DNA of 64,000 nucleotides from Alisma plantago-aquatica (lineage: Eukaryota > Streptophyta > Magnoliopsida > Alismatales > Alismataceae). The stretch covers positions 1,532,164,472 through 1,532,228,471 of the forward strand of contig OY856409.1 of the NCBI GenBank assembly GCA_963693085.1, in the 5' to 3' direction. Each line of letters opens with the position of its first letter. The stretch's first letter is position 1. Position numbers and translations under genes: made by a program. Of this stretch, positions 48,830-59,283 are shown one piece after another. The notes below the pieces were generated by a model. The model was not told the origin of the DNA and did not search any database. It worked only from the letters and a program-made list of their open reading frames with translations.

Positions 48830-50500
48830 AGAGAGAGACGACAAGAGAGATAGTGAGTGGGTGTACGGAGAGAGAAAAAATAAGAGAGTTATATTTATTT
48901 TACTAATAACTTTCAAATTATATATTTTTTAGCGAAATAAATTTCATTAGATTCCTAATGAAAAATGTATTCTCATAAGACTAATATCGACATATTTTTA
49001 AAAAAATATAACGTGTTGCAAAGAGAGAGAGAGAAATAAAAAAAGATATTTTATCTATAATAACTTTCAAACCATTATGTATTTTAAACGAAATAAAAAC
49101 TGTTAAACTCCTGATTAAAAATGCATTCTAACAAGACTAATGTCGATAAAAGGAAATGAAAAAGTGTGAGAGAGAGGACAAGAGAGAGGAAGAGGATGTA
49201 GGGAGAGATAAAAATTAATGGAGAGATATTTATTTTGCTAATAACTTTCAAACCGTTGTATTTTTAAACGAATTAAAAAATGGTAGATTCCTGATTAAAA
49301 ATGCATTCAAATAACACTAATATCAATATTTTTTGGATAATGTAACATGATATCTAAAATAAAAGAGATGAGGGAAGTAAATAAATTCTAACAAGACTAA
49401 TGTCGATAAAAGAAAATGAAAAAGTGTGAGAGAGAGAACTAGAGAGAGAGAGGATGTACGGAGAGAGAAAAATTACGAGAGAGATATTTATTTTACTAAT
49501 AATTTTCAAACCGTTATGTATTTTTAAACAAATAAAAAATGGTAGATTCCTGATTAAAAATGCATTCAAATAACAATAATAATTCTAATAAGACAAATGT
49601 CCACATTTTTTTGAAAAAAATGTAAGGAGAGAGAAAAATCAAGAGAGATACATTTGTTTTGTTAATAACTTTTAAACTGTTACATATTTTTAAATGAAAT
49701 AAACGTCATTGGATTGCTAATGAAAGATGTTTTCTAATAAGACTAATTTCGACATATTTTTTAAAAATGTAATGTGTGCGTGTAAGGAGAGAGAAAAATC
49801 AAAAGAGGTATATTTTCTTTATTAATAACTTTCAAATCATTATATATTTTTTAACAAAACCAATTTCATTAGATTGATAAAAAATACATTCTAATAAGAC
49901 TAATGCCAAAGCATTTGTCTAAATATAACAAAATATTTACTAGGGATAACAAGAATTTTTTTTAAACTCTTATGTATTGTTAAACGAAATAAATTTCATC
50001 AAATTCCTGATGAAAAATGCATTCTAATAAGATTAATGTCGACATATTTTTGAAAAATGTAACATGATACAAAAAAAGAGAAATAAAAAAAGATATTTAT
50101 TTTGCTAATAACTTTTAAACCGTTATGTATTTTTAAACAAAATAAAAACCATTACATTCCTAATTAAAAATGGATTCTAACAAAACTAATGTCAACATAT
50201 TTTTAAAATGTATTCTAAAAAGAATAATGTAGACATATTTTTAAAAATGTATTCTAACAAGACTAAGTTTGACCAAAAGATATATTTATTTTACAAATAA
50301 CTTTTATACCATTTTGTATTGTTAAACAAAATAAATTTCGTTAGATTCCTGATGAAAAATGCATTCTAATAAGACTAATGTCAACATATTTTTGAAAAAT
50401 GTAACGTGTTACAAAGAGAGAGAAATAAAAAAGATATTTATTTTTCTAATAACTTTTAAACTGTTATGTATTTTTAAACGAAATAAAAATCGTTGCAAAA
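48830..50500. repeat. Degenerate ~150-190-bp tandem array 1
   Basis: About ten diverged copies of one unit. Each has a GAGAGAGA-rich start, then TAATAACTTTCAAACCGTTA, TTTTTAAACGAAATAAA, a GATTCCTGATGAAAAATGCA block and AATAAGACTAATGTCGACAT. The TAATAACTTT anchor falls near 48904, 49062, 49241, 49495, 49664, 49823, 50105, 50294 and 50444. Very AT-rich, with no coding frame. Confidence 0.85.
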
Positions 50501-51985
50501 TATTTTCTATGTATAACAACTATTTTTTAAAAAATATTATGTGAATAACAAATTTTTTTACTATGTATAACAAAACATTTACTATGGAACAAGAAAATTT
50601 GTTAGGGATAACAAAACAAAATTCTATAAATAGCAACTAATTTTTCAAAAAAAATATACTATTTTGATAACAAAAGGTTTGTCTAGACATAACAAAAAGT
50701 TAGTCAAGGATAACAAGAACATTTGATAGGGATAAAAAAAATATTAGAGGCAAAAAAACCTTTATCTATAGATAACTTCTTTTTTTAAATACTACTTGGA
50801 TACTAAAAAGTTTGTATGGAGATAACAAAATATTAACCAGGGATAACAAAAACTTCGCCTAGAGCAAACACAAAATTTTAAGTGATAACAAAATAATTTT
50901 GCTAGGTATAATAAATTTTTTGTTACGGATAAAAAAATAAATATCCATAGATATGAACTAATTCTCATAAAAGATACTACTTGGATAACAAAAGGTTTGT
51001 CTAAACATAACAAAACATTAACTATGGATAACATGAGCATTTGTTAAGGATATAAAAACATTTACTAGAGATAACAAGAAACATAGCTAAGGATAACAAA
51101 ACCATTCTCTATAGATAACAACTAATAGTACAAAAATATATACTACCTGAATAACAAAAGGTTTGTCTAGCTATAACAAATCATTTACTAGAGATAACAA
51201 GAACAATTTGCTAGGGATAACAAAACATTGACCAAGGATAATAAAAATTTACTAGGAATATTGACTAGGGACAACAAAACCTTTTTCTATAGATAACTAC
51301 TAATTTTAAAAAAATACTACTTGGATAACAAAAAGATTGTATGTAGATAACAAAACATAACAAGGAATAACAAAAACTTTATGTAGACATAACATACAAA
51401 TTTAAGAGATAACAAAACAATTTTGCTAGGTTTAACAAGAAACTTTGTTACGGATAACAAAATAAATCTCTATATATATAAACTAATTCTCACAAAAAAA
51501 TACTACTTGCATAGCAAAACGTTAATCCAAACATAACCAAATATTTACCACGGATAACAAAAGCATTTGCTAAGGATAACAAAACATTTATTAGGGATAA
51601 CAAAAAATATTGTTAGGGAAAATAAAACTATAATCTATAGATACCAACTAATTTTAAAAAAATACTACTTGGATAACAAAAGGTTGTCTAACGATAACAA
51701 AATATTTATTAGGGATAACAAGAAAAATTTGTTAGGGATAACAAAACGAACTGAACATAAAAATATTTTTTATCAAAAAATACAATTTAAACAAAAAATA
51801 TATATATTTTAAAAAAATTAGACCAAATATAAAAATTTATGTTTGCATTATTTTTAGAGTGCATATTAAATTTTTTTAAATATTTACTTGGGTAACAAAG
51901 AGTTTGACTAGAGATAACAAAATAATGTCACCAGTTACAATAAGGAAATTTGTTAAAGATAACAAAAAAACTCTATAGATATCAA
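50501..51985. repeat. GGATAACAAAA array 2 with longer period
   Basis: Dozens of copies of a ~17-20-bp motif (about ACTAGGGATAACAAAACATT) run through the region. A second, longer order is visible: a CTATAGATAAC(A)ACTAATTTT block returns near 50640, 50770, 50945, 51105, 51290, 51475, 51635 and 51970, that is every 130-190 bp in most cases. It follows array 1 directly. Confidence 0.85.
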
Positions 51986-52170
51986 CTAATTTTCAAAAAA
52001 AAAAGAGGAGTGATACACGTAACCAACTTTGGACCAACGCCTTGCAACGGTCTTTCCCTCAATAACTGGACTTCGACAACGGCTCTTATAACAGTCCGTC
52101 GTCATGATTAAAACTGTCAAAAAAGAGCGGCTGAGCGGTTCTTGACGGTCGCCATTAAAGAGTTTCCCTT
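51986..52170. other. Junction segment left of the gene island
   Basis: Composition switches from AT-rich array to mixed sequence after an A-run near 51998-52006. No transposon end or frame was identified. The RING gene's missing 3' part (the WL...CPxCR end) is not here. Confidence 0.5.
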
Positions 52171-52171
52171 C

Positions 52172-52615
52172 ATGGCTGCGGGTTTGCGGACCGGACGCAG
52201 TCGAAGTGGTAGTTGTGTGAGCAAGGGAGGTTGACGAGGGACTTCCTCTATGACTGAGACCGGGATCTCATTGCGTCCAGGCACACGGCGCAGACGTCCT
52301 CTAACGCCGACGAGTCCCTGCGCCTCCCACTTCCAGCTGGACCTCCGCGAATCGAAGAGACAATGGCATCACTTCGCTCATTTTCCATGCCGCTAACGCT
52401 TCCTTTGCCACTACTGTTCTTTTTGCCGTTGTTGATTTTGGATCTAGAGAAACGGCTGCCCCGCCGGTCGCCGCTACAGCTGGGTGGCGCGTCGGAGGGA
52501 TCTACAACCGGCGAACGACTGAAGGTGTAGGTGGCGACCTCAGCGACAACTGCGGTTCCGGCCCGCGGAGCCGCTCCCTGAGCCTACTGCGCGCGAGCAG
52601 CGCGGCCTCGCCCAT
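52172..52615 (-). pseudogene. RING-H2 finger (E3 ubiquitin ligase type) gene fragment
   Basis: RING-H2 proteins recruit E2 enzymes to pass ubiquitin to substrates. The minus ATG at 52613-52615 begins MGEAALLARSRLRERL. After a shift of frame near 52580 the sequence stays open through a Ser/Gly-rich stretch (a second ATG at 52386-52388 begins MENERSDAIV) to the RING start EDVCAVCLDAM. A TAG at 52248-52250 then interrupts it, and the same frame continues LPCSHNYHFDCVR, giving the next zinc ligands. The final Cys pair is missing, perhaps because an exon ended near GTCCG|GT. It is GC-rich, unlike the surroundings. A hAT element is inserted ten bases upstream of the first ATG. Family assignment is good; the exact gene is unknown. 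Confidence 0.78.
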
Positions 52616-52625
52616 GCCAGATGAG

Positions 52626-53420
52626 TAGGGATGGCAATGGGTGGGTTTTTGCAAACCCAAACCGAAACCGACCCGAACCAAAACCAGCAAAACCGAACTC
52701 AAACCGAACCCGAACAACCCAAAACCGAAGTGAACCCGAATTCACCTAATCCGAAAAATCCGAACCCGGATGAAAAAACCGAACCCGCCCGAACTAACCT
52801 GAATTTGAAAATTTTGTGAAACGTACCCACATTTTTGGAATTTTTGGCATCTGCAACCACTTTTTTGACTTTTTCTCATTCGATCATCAAAATCCAGTCA
52901 CATTTGGGCAAAATCAATTTTGAACTAGGATTGGCTTGCATCGAAATTGGACATTCAATTTTGAGGTTAGCTCATATACACCTAGCAGGAAAGCTTCTAA
53001 ATAAGAAAATTGCAACAAATTCTTAAGAGATCTTTGTTTTAAAGATCAAATCAACGTCTTTACTGTTGGGATGGAAAGATCGAGAGAGAGGAGACGGTGG
53101 AGAGGGAAAACAGAGGCTGCTAGGGTTTTGAGAAACCCTCTCGCCCAAAGACTTCCCGACAGCGGAGAGCGGACGATCCCGACTCCTGCAAAAGAAACCT
53201 GAGAAAGCGGATTAGGGAACGAACCGAATGAGGATGGGTGTCACGGGTTAAGTGGATTTATTTGGGTTTAGATCACCCGAACCGTATAGGAATGAGAGTC
53301 TTCTGGTTGTCACCCGAACCGAACCAAAAACCGAATATATATCTAAAACCCGTATTATTTGGGTTGGTTCGGTTTGGATCGGTTTGGGTTCGGTTCGGGT
53401 GGATAATTCTGCCATCCCTA
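52626..53420 (+). mobile_element. Non-autonomous hAT element, 795 bp
   Basis: Perfect 11-bp terminal inverted repeats, TAGGGATGGCA and TGCCATCCCTA, lie between identical 8-bp target duplications CAGATGAG (52618-52625 and 53421-53428). This is the hAT signature. Just inside each end are dense runs of CCGAAC/GGTTCGG-type subterminal repeats, where hAT transposases bind. The interior has no transposase. It includes a short GC-richer stretch (53070-53210), possibly captured 5' gene sequence. The duplication is intact, so the copy is probably fairly young. Confidence 0.95.
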
Positions 53421-53428
53421 CAGATGAG

Positions 53429-53685
53429 TACAAATCGGGGAGGACACGCCTAGGCCTAGGAGCCGATTCAGCTACTTCCGCTGCAAGTTGTATGCAAAGT
53501 AATTATTTGACAAAATGTGTGACTTGGTGTGGCTTACAAAAAGTAATATATAGCATAACTTCATTACTCGCGTTATATGATTGGTGGTGATGCACCTTAA
53601 TTCAGCAAACTGTAGTGTACGCAATATATTATCAAATTATATGTGTATTTGTGTACATGTTTATTTTTAATTTTACATAGAGTTG
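53429..53685. other. Spacer between the two hAT elements
   Basis: A short GC-rich start (53429-53500), then AT-rich sequence. In minus orientation it may be the body of the second hAT element. No C2 or RING continuation was found. Confidence 0.4.
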
Positions 53686-53849
53686 GTTTAATGCGGGTAG
53701 TATTGGGTCCCCATGACCCATAGGGGTGGGTATGGGTACTTACTTAAAAATGTTTTATCAAATGGGGCGGTTATGGGTTAAGCTAAAAGTGAAATGGGTA
53801 AAGCGGGTATGGGCATGGATCACCCATCCCCGCCCCATTGTCATCCCTA
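53686..53849 (-). mobile_element. Second hAT end inserted in the C2 gene
   Basis: On the minus strand it begins TAGGGATGACAATGGGGCGG and continues with GGGTATGGGCATGG-type subterminal repeats, the same design as the 52626 element but a different sequence. Only this end was found. The expected flank GCTCCTCG (53850-53857) was not seen again to the left, so the other end is lost or far away. Confidence 0.7.
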
Positions 53850-54005
53850 GCTCCTCGTATGACGTCTTTGCCCATCAAAGTCTACCATCGCGTACGCGCT
53901 GGCTGTGCCTTGGCCATCCTTAGGCATCAGGTTCCGGGCGTTGCAGATCTCCACTGTCAGCTTCCGGCATTTCCCACCGGCGCCGCTAGTGTCGCCTTCA
54001 CCCAT
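53850..54005 (-). pseudogene. MCTP/QUIRKY-type C2 domain gene, first 52 codons
   Basis: MCTP proteins are ER and plasmodesmata proteins with several calcium/lipid-binding C2 domains and C-terminal membrane segments. The minus ATG at 54003-54005 starts a short Gly-rich lead, then RKLTVEICNARNLMPKDGQG and SAYAMVDFDGQRRHTR. This is the first strand, loop 1 with the Asp, and DFDGQ of the first C2 domain, close to the wording of plant MCTPs. The frame then meets the terminal repeat of a hAT element, whose first codon TAG is a stop. The rest of the gene is missing. A TATA box lies about 380 bp upstream. Codon use is GC-rich. Confidence 0.82.
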
Positions 54006-54390
54006 TGGGCCGGTGAGATGGAAGAAGGATTAGGTAGGTAGGGGAGTTGAAACGGGTGTCATGGAAGAAGGATGACGAGGATCTTCGGCACGACTGCTGC
54101 AGGCAGTTGGGATGACTTGGATATCATACGTGAGGTGTTGCTAATGGTGAGCCTCCCGTCCATGGATACCATCCTAGCTGGTTTCGGCTTAACCAACAAC
54201 TCCTCCATGGGTACTTGTTCCTCACTAGCTTGCTATGGAGACGATTGGTCGGAAGCGAGTGAGTAGTTAGCCACCGATGAGAAGGGAGTCATCGTTGACG
54301 GAAGAGGTTTTGGAGGGGGTCGGTGTTCCAGCAACTCAGTTGCTTGGTCTTAGAAGCCAAAGAGGGCAGTTGCGTCAGGCTTATATAGAC
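54006..54390 (-). promoter_or_regulatory. 5' untranslated region and TATA box of the C2 gene
   Basis: The minus strand reads TATATAA at 54381-54387, followed by GC-moderate sequence down to the C2 ATG. This is the right order for a promoter and leader. A 49-codon upstream frame (MEELLVKPKPARM...) lies at about 54059-54208 on the minus strand. Whether it is translated cannot be judged. The plus-strand frames here have no recognisable family. Confidence 0.5.
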
Positions 54391-54584
54391 AAATACCAAC
54401 AGATATTGTCGATGATGCGCAAACATAACTTTCTACTTTTTTTTCAAAACTTGGAATTTTTTTATTAGTAATAAATTATCAAAGCAGTGGATCTTTTTAA
54501 TCTACTTCTTGTAGACAAATGGAGAAGCAAGAAAGAGGCTTCCTCCTACCATCGTACTACCTTCTTCTTCTTCTTCTAATCCAA

Positions 54585-54587
<3 letters not shown>

Positions 54588-54652
<65 letters not shown>
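54588..54652. repeat. (TA)n microsatellite, about 32 repeats
   Basis: An uninterrupted AT dinucleotide run, preceded by a short CTT trinucleotide run (54561-54577). Confidence 0.97.
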
Positions 54653-54657
<5 letters not shown>

Positions 54658-54769
54658 TACATGAAGTTGTTAACACGCCATCCATCCACTAGATTCAATG
54701 ATGGACGATGACCAAGCAGCCAACAGATCGATTCGGCCCTTAACTAGTCCCCATCAATGTCTTATACAT

Positions 54770-55276
54770 ATATGTACGGTCTTGCTAGACCATGTGTACA
54801 TCTTGTACACATGTGTGTACAGTCTTGTGACATATTTCGTACAATTTTGTGATACATATGTATATTCTTGTAGGACCATGCGTACAGTCTTATACACATG
54901 TGTTAGTCTTGTAGGATCATGTATAAAGTCTTGTAGGATTATGTGTACAGTCTTGTATACATGTGTACAGTCTTATACGACCATGTGTACAGTCTTGAAA
55001 TACCATGTGTACAGTCTTGTATGCATGTGTACAGTCTTGTGACACATGTGTTCAGTCTTGTAATACCATGTGTACAATCTTGTATGTATGTGTGCAGTAT
55101 TGTAATACCATGTGTACTATCTTGTACACATTTGTACAGTCTTGTGACACGTGTGTACAATCTTGTGACACATGTGTACTATCTAGTAATACCATGTGTA
55201 CAGTCTTGTACACATGTGTACAATCTTGTAGGACCATGTGTACAGTCTTGTAGGACCATGTGTAAAGTCTTGTACT
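54770..55276 (+). repeat. 20-22-bp minisatellite, about 24 units
   Basis: Units combine a constant TGTACAGTCTTGT with one of a few short endings: ACACATG, GACACATG, AGGACCATG or AATACCATG. Unit ends therefore vary as a small set and not at random. Units include the palindrome TGTACA. Frames stay open on both strands because the unit has no stop in several phases. This is a repeat effect, not evidence of a gene. Confidence 0.93.
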
Positions 55277-55513
55277 GTGAGAACCCATTACACTAAACGA
55301 GATTATTCAAAACATAAAACACAATCAATCACTAATTAATCACATACCCAAAAATATGGGTAAATTAAAACCAATTTCAACGTCAGCACCCACTCAGAAA
55401 CATTTGCATAAGAGCCCAAAATCTTTCTTGTATCCATACTATGCCAAGAATTGATACAAATATTCTATTGCCTTAGCCACAACATATATACATAGGAGAA
55501 CAATATTTATATA
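55277..55513. other. Unassigned flank left of copia F
   Basis: It begins TGTGAGAACCC right after the minisatellite, which resembles a Ty3 LTR start, but too little remains before copia F to confirm it. AT-rich. Confidence 0.4.
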
Positions 55514-57689
55514 TGTTGGTATGTATGTCCTGAGAGACAATCATGGGATGATTGGTGGGATACATTAAGATTAATTTGATAAACATCAAAGGCAAGCTTC
55601 CAATTCTTTCTGGTTCAATCATATGAGATAATGATAGAACAGATTGAATGTCTAGAGAATGACAGTACTCAATGACGTATGCTTTCAGGTTGAGGACCTG
55701 AATGATGAGATCATACAGATGCTAAGAGTTTGTACATTCTTATTATGTCCCTAGTCAGATGTCATCGTAGAAGGTAGATAGACAAAAATGACACACAAGA
55801 CTAGATTGTGGTGTTGGTTGATGACAAAATCTCATTAGTCATGATATGGAGATATCAAACCAAACACATAGGTAATTGTTAGAGAACAAGCGTATCGGAC
55901 AGACCCACCGTGATTTTGACACATGGAACCATGACATGGTAGTCACAGTCGGTTCTCACAGTGATGGTGGTGAGTGTGATTCTTTGACCTAAAATCACTA
56001 CACTCAACACATGTCATTGGGTACACTTTGACATCATCAAACAATCCTGAAACATGGGTTGTTATAAAGGTGATGATTGGGTGGCTTTGACACATGGGGC
56101 TTTTTAGGGGTGAGTGATAGATATGGGATTTGTCCCTCCTAAGGGAGTTTGATATCCATGGTCACTTGATGATTAGGATTGAGATAGGTGTGCATGCATG
56201 TGTGAATCAGTACGTATGTGATATTGAAGTCATACAAATTTCCTCCAATCTACTCTGAGATCAAGAAAGTGAATGAACATTGACAGGATGACTGTTCCAT
56301 GCCTCGAGTTCATTCGGGATATCAGTGATACAAGAATTATACATTCATTGTAACACTATTCACGAATTGTAGGATTAAAAGTTGTTCTCCAACATTCCTT
56401 TTCACTTGTGTAGCACTGATGTGTGGCTAGGCACCTCTCTTTGCTTGTGAAGTTATAAGTGTTATGGACTTTTACTGCCAACGTCAAATGGACCTACAGG
56501 GTGTCACACATAGGATTTAACCTGGAAGAGGAGTTTATCCACAAACAATGTTTAGTTTGATTTCTGAAGAAGTTTAGTAGTTCAATTAAACACTCAATCA
56601 ATTGATAGCTCAGTATCATAGTGTTCAAGGTGTTGGGCCGATTGATTAGAGTATCGAATTGATTGAAACTGCAATTGACTGATTTTGCACAGTATGTACT
56701 CCCAACCGATCGTCTCATGAGATGAACCGATCGGCTCAGGTTGGTGAACCGATCGACTCATGTGATGAACCAATCGGCTTAGGATAGGCTGAATTGACCG
56801 GTTCAAGGGTTTAACCGATCAGCTCAACTGGTCCAAATGAGCGAGTTGGGAAAGTCAGGTTGGTGAGATATTTCTCTTTGTTTCACTTGTCCAATTTGAT
56901 TGGAACAAGGATTGGTATTTAAATAGGAAAAGTCAATCAAAAACTGACCAGGGCAGTGAACCGACCAGTTCAGAAGTAAACTGATCGGCTCAGGTTCCCC
57001 AACCGATCAGTTGAGGTATGAACCGATCAGCTCAGGTCCCCAACCGACCGTTTCATGCTTGAAACGATCGGTTTAGGTGGCAGAGTTGGTTTTTTTGTGG
57101 AAAATCTTGAACCCTTCTACTCCTTCTTTAATCCCGCATTGCCTGGGGTAGAGAACCCTGTCCCATGACCCTCCTATATATATAGGGGTATTGAGGGATT
57201 TTCAAACAAAAGTTGTCATTCTCTCTAGTTGTGGTAACCGAGAGAGCCCGAGCAACTGCTACCTGATAAGGGAGGCACAACAAGAGAAAGACAACTGCAG
57301 AAAAGTGACTGGTTGCAGGAGAGTGTGTCAATGGCTAGTGCGCCAACAGGAGGGTGTGACTCCTTTCGATTCCTTGTGAGACAAGGAGATCAGAGTTCCA
57401 GGTGGTCTGTGTGGACTACTTCAGAGGCGGGAGACTTCTGCTGCTCAGAGGACAACTGTCAATCTCGACAGTCCCGGTGAGACCAGGAGTTGCACAGACA
57501 CCGTCCAAGACCAGAGGTGAAGACCGCACAAGTCGTGAGTTAACGTCACCGAGCAAGCCTCAGGACAAGGTATGTCTCTACAAACCATCCTTCCTACTGT
57601 ATAGACGTTGACGCGATTCCTTTGTTCTGGGTTTGAGAGAAGAAAATTTTGTTTCCGCTGCCTTCTCTACGTCATCGAAAAACCCAATA
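55514..57689 (+). mobile_element. Copia F 5' LTR, 2176 bp
   Basis: Edges are TGTTGGTATG and CCCAATA (one change from CCCAACA). It is the reverse orientation of D and E and collinear with them when inverted. Its palindrome cluster (56700-57080) precedes TATATATATA at 57175-57184. The block GGGTAGAGAACCCTGTCCC near the TATA matches D and E. Intermediate erosion of the palindromes suggests an age between C and E. Confidence 0.92.
56700..57080. repeat. AACCGATCGGTT cluster, U3 of copy F
   Basis: Sites such as CAACCGATCGTCTC, GAACCGATCGGCTCAGG, GAACCGATCGACTC and GAAACGATCGGTTTAGG lie within 380 bp, ending about 100 bp before the TATA box. Confidence 0.87.
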
Positions 57690-57690
57690 G

Positions 57691-57702
57691 CAGTATCAAA
57701 GC
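57691..57702 (+). other. Copia F primer binding site, decayed
   Basis: CAGTATCAAAGC, three changes from TGGTATCAGAGC, one base after the LTR end. Confidence 0.8.
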
Positions 57703-59124
57703 CACCTCAACTGCTCTATACTTTAGGATTATCTATGTGATCAATTTTGGTTTGTTGCCTTTATTTATTGCATACGATGCAAATAAAATTGGCTTTGTGC
57801 ATGTCCAATCCTAAATCCACAAATCCCAATATACATATATGATATGTAATATGAATGCACTCGATATGCGTCACCCTTAAATGAGTTTTGTGGTGGATGT
57901 ATAGCGTGGTTATGGCCAATAAACCCTTTGTATGTGTGCTTGGTTGAATTTGGTTGCCTGCATCTCGGTCTGCACACCAATTCTCTATCTCTTATTCCAG
58001 ATGTAACTGGAGATAACTTGAGATTTCTTTCCTACCTTTGCCCCCCGAATGTAACTCGGGGTTTCCCTGTTCAAATGTAAAATAGGATAGATCTTTTATT
58101 TCCTGTTATGTCAAAGAACGGAGGACAACTTGACGACGACTGAGACGATCGGTTCAAGGCATGAGCCGATCAGTTAGCGTTTTAGATGATCGGTTCAAGG
58201 ACTGAACTCATCGGTTGATGACCAGTTCATCGAGCGAGATGATCGGGTGGCGGCTATGAGGAGATGCATGATGACTAGGCGAACCGATCAGTTGGAGGAG
58301 CCAACCGATCTGCTGGTAGTACCCAGACGACCGGCCAGGACAAGCAGGTCATTCATGTGATGAGTTGATCAACTCGTACGACTATAGCACTTCATCATGG
58401 ACATGTTACATGTGATATCGACCTAGATGACCATGATTCCTCTTGGCTCGAGGAATCACATTAGGATGGCCATAATCATCGCTTTTATCATTTCACATGT
58501 TTTCTGTAGGATATAGCATGTATATGATACATACTATGTATTGTGGTGATTGAATATGTATATGTACCTATAAAACTAAATCCCTCATTAAATATTAAAG
58601 TTTTATATGCCTTCCAAATGCGACACACATGAAAATTTTGTTTGGCCAAGTGTGGGAACACCCTAGCATGGTGCACCGTCTATCTCATGGAAGCGTGAAG
58701 GATGGATATGTGGGTCTGCCCTAGCAGGGTGCATATTCATCGTGTTAGCTTTGGGTCGGACTTAAAAAAGTGACCTAGATAGAATCTAGCACATTGAGGC
58801 ATGGAGGTGATCATGGCAAGGAGTTGCATATGACATCTTTCAACAGTTGCATATGATTCAATTGGCAAAATTTGCCTACCTGGAATATCTAAGTTACGGG
58901 TGACAACCCTAGCTGGTCCATGACAGAGGATTTCAGGATCTTGACCCACTAGAAGGTTGTACGCTACAATCTTCCAAATTGATGGTGAGGGATATCAATT
59001 TGAACAAATATAGTGGGAGTGATAATTAATTAAAGTCCTAATTATATCATCAACCTTTCAAATCAATCAAATAAGTCAAAATTGAGTTTTGGACTAAATT
59101 GTATATATTTCCTTTTGTAGCAAA
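57703..59124 (+). other. Copia F leader
   Basis: The inverse of 43935-45359. It contains a palindrome cluster at 58138-58375 and the conserved GGATGGCCATAATCATCGC block near 58463. No conserved frame. Confidence 0.82.
58138..58375. repeat. AACCGATCGGTT cluster, leader of copy F
   Basis: Sites include GACGATCGGTTCAAGG, GAGCCGATCAGTTAGC and GATGATCGGTTCAAGG. It is the counterpart of 44706-44945 in D. Confidence 0.82.
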
Positions 59125-59283
59125 AATGACAACAAACAACAATCACTTTTCATAGCAATCAATCCTTGAAAAGGACAAGCTGAATGGGACTAACTTCCAT
59201 GACTGGTTTAGGACATTGAGAATTGTTCTCACTCAAGAGTGAAAGCTCTATGTCTTGGATACTCTAGTTACAGAGGAACCTGC
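59125..59283 (+). pseudogene. Copia F gag start, cut by copy E
   Basis: ATG at 59125-59127 opens the same gag as D (MTTNNNHFS against MATNNNHFSLRS). Stops are at codon 10 (TAG) and again after RIVLTQE (TGA). LNGTNFHDWFRTLRIVLTQE is nearly identical to D. At 59283 the frame ends where copy E begins. The last five bases CCTGC are the expected left half of the target duplication for E. Confidence 0.92.

Noticed and set aside
52363..52530. 55-codon plus-strand frame beginning MASLRSFSMPLTLPLPLLFF, like a secreted peptide with a signal sequence
   Set aside because: It lies antisense to the RING-H2 fragment, whose zinc-ligand motifs on the minus strand explain the open frame. The hydrophobic run is the complement of Lys/Ser/Gly-rich codons.
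52660..52800. Pro/Asn/Glu-rich frame from CCGAAC repeats
   Set aside because: These are subterminal repeats of the hAT element, not a protein gene.
54698..55296. Repetitive Cys/Val/Tyr-rich frames open on both strands
   Set aside because: They come from a 20-22-bp minisatellite without stops in some phases and have no other coding evidence.
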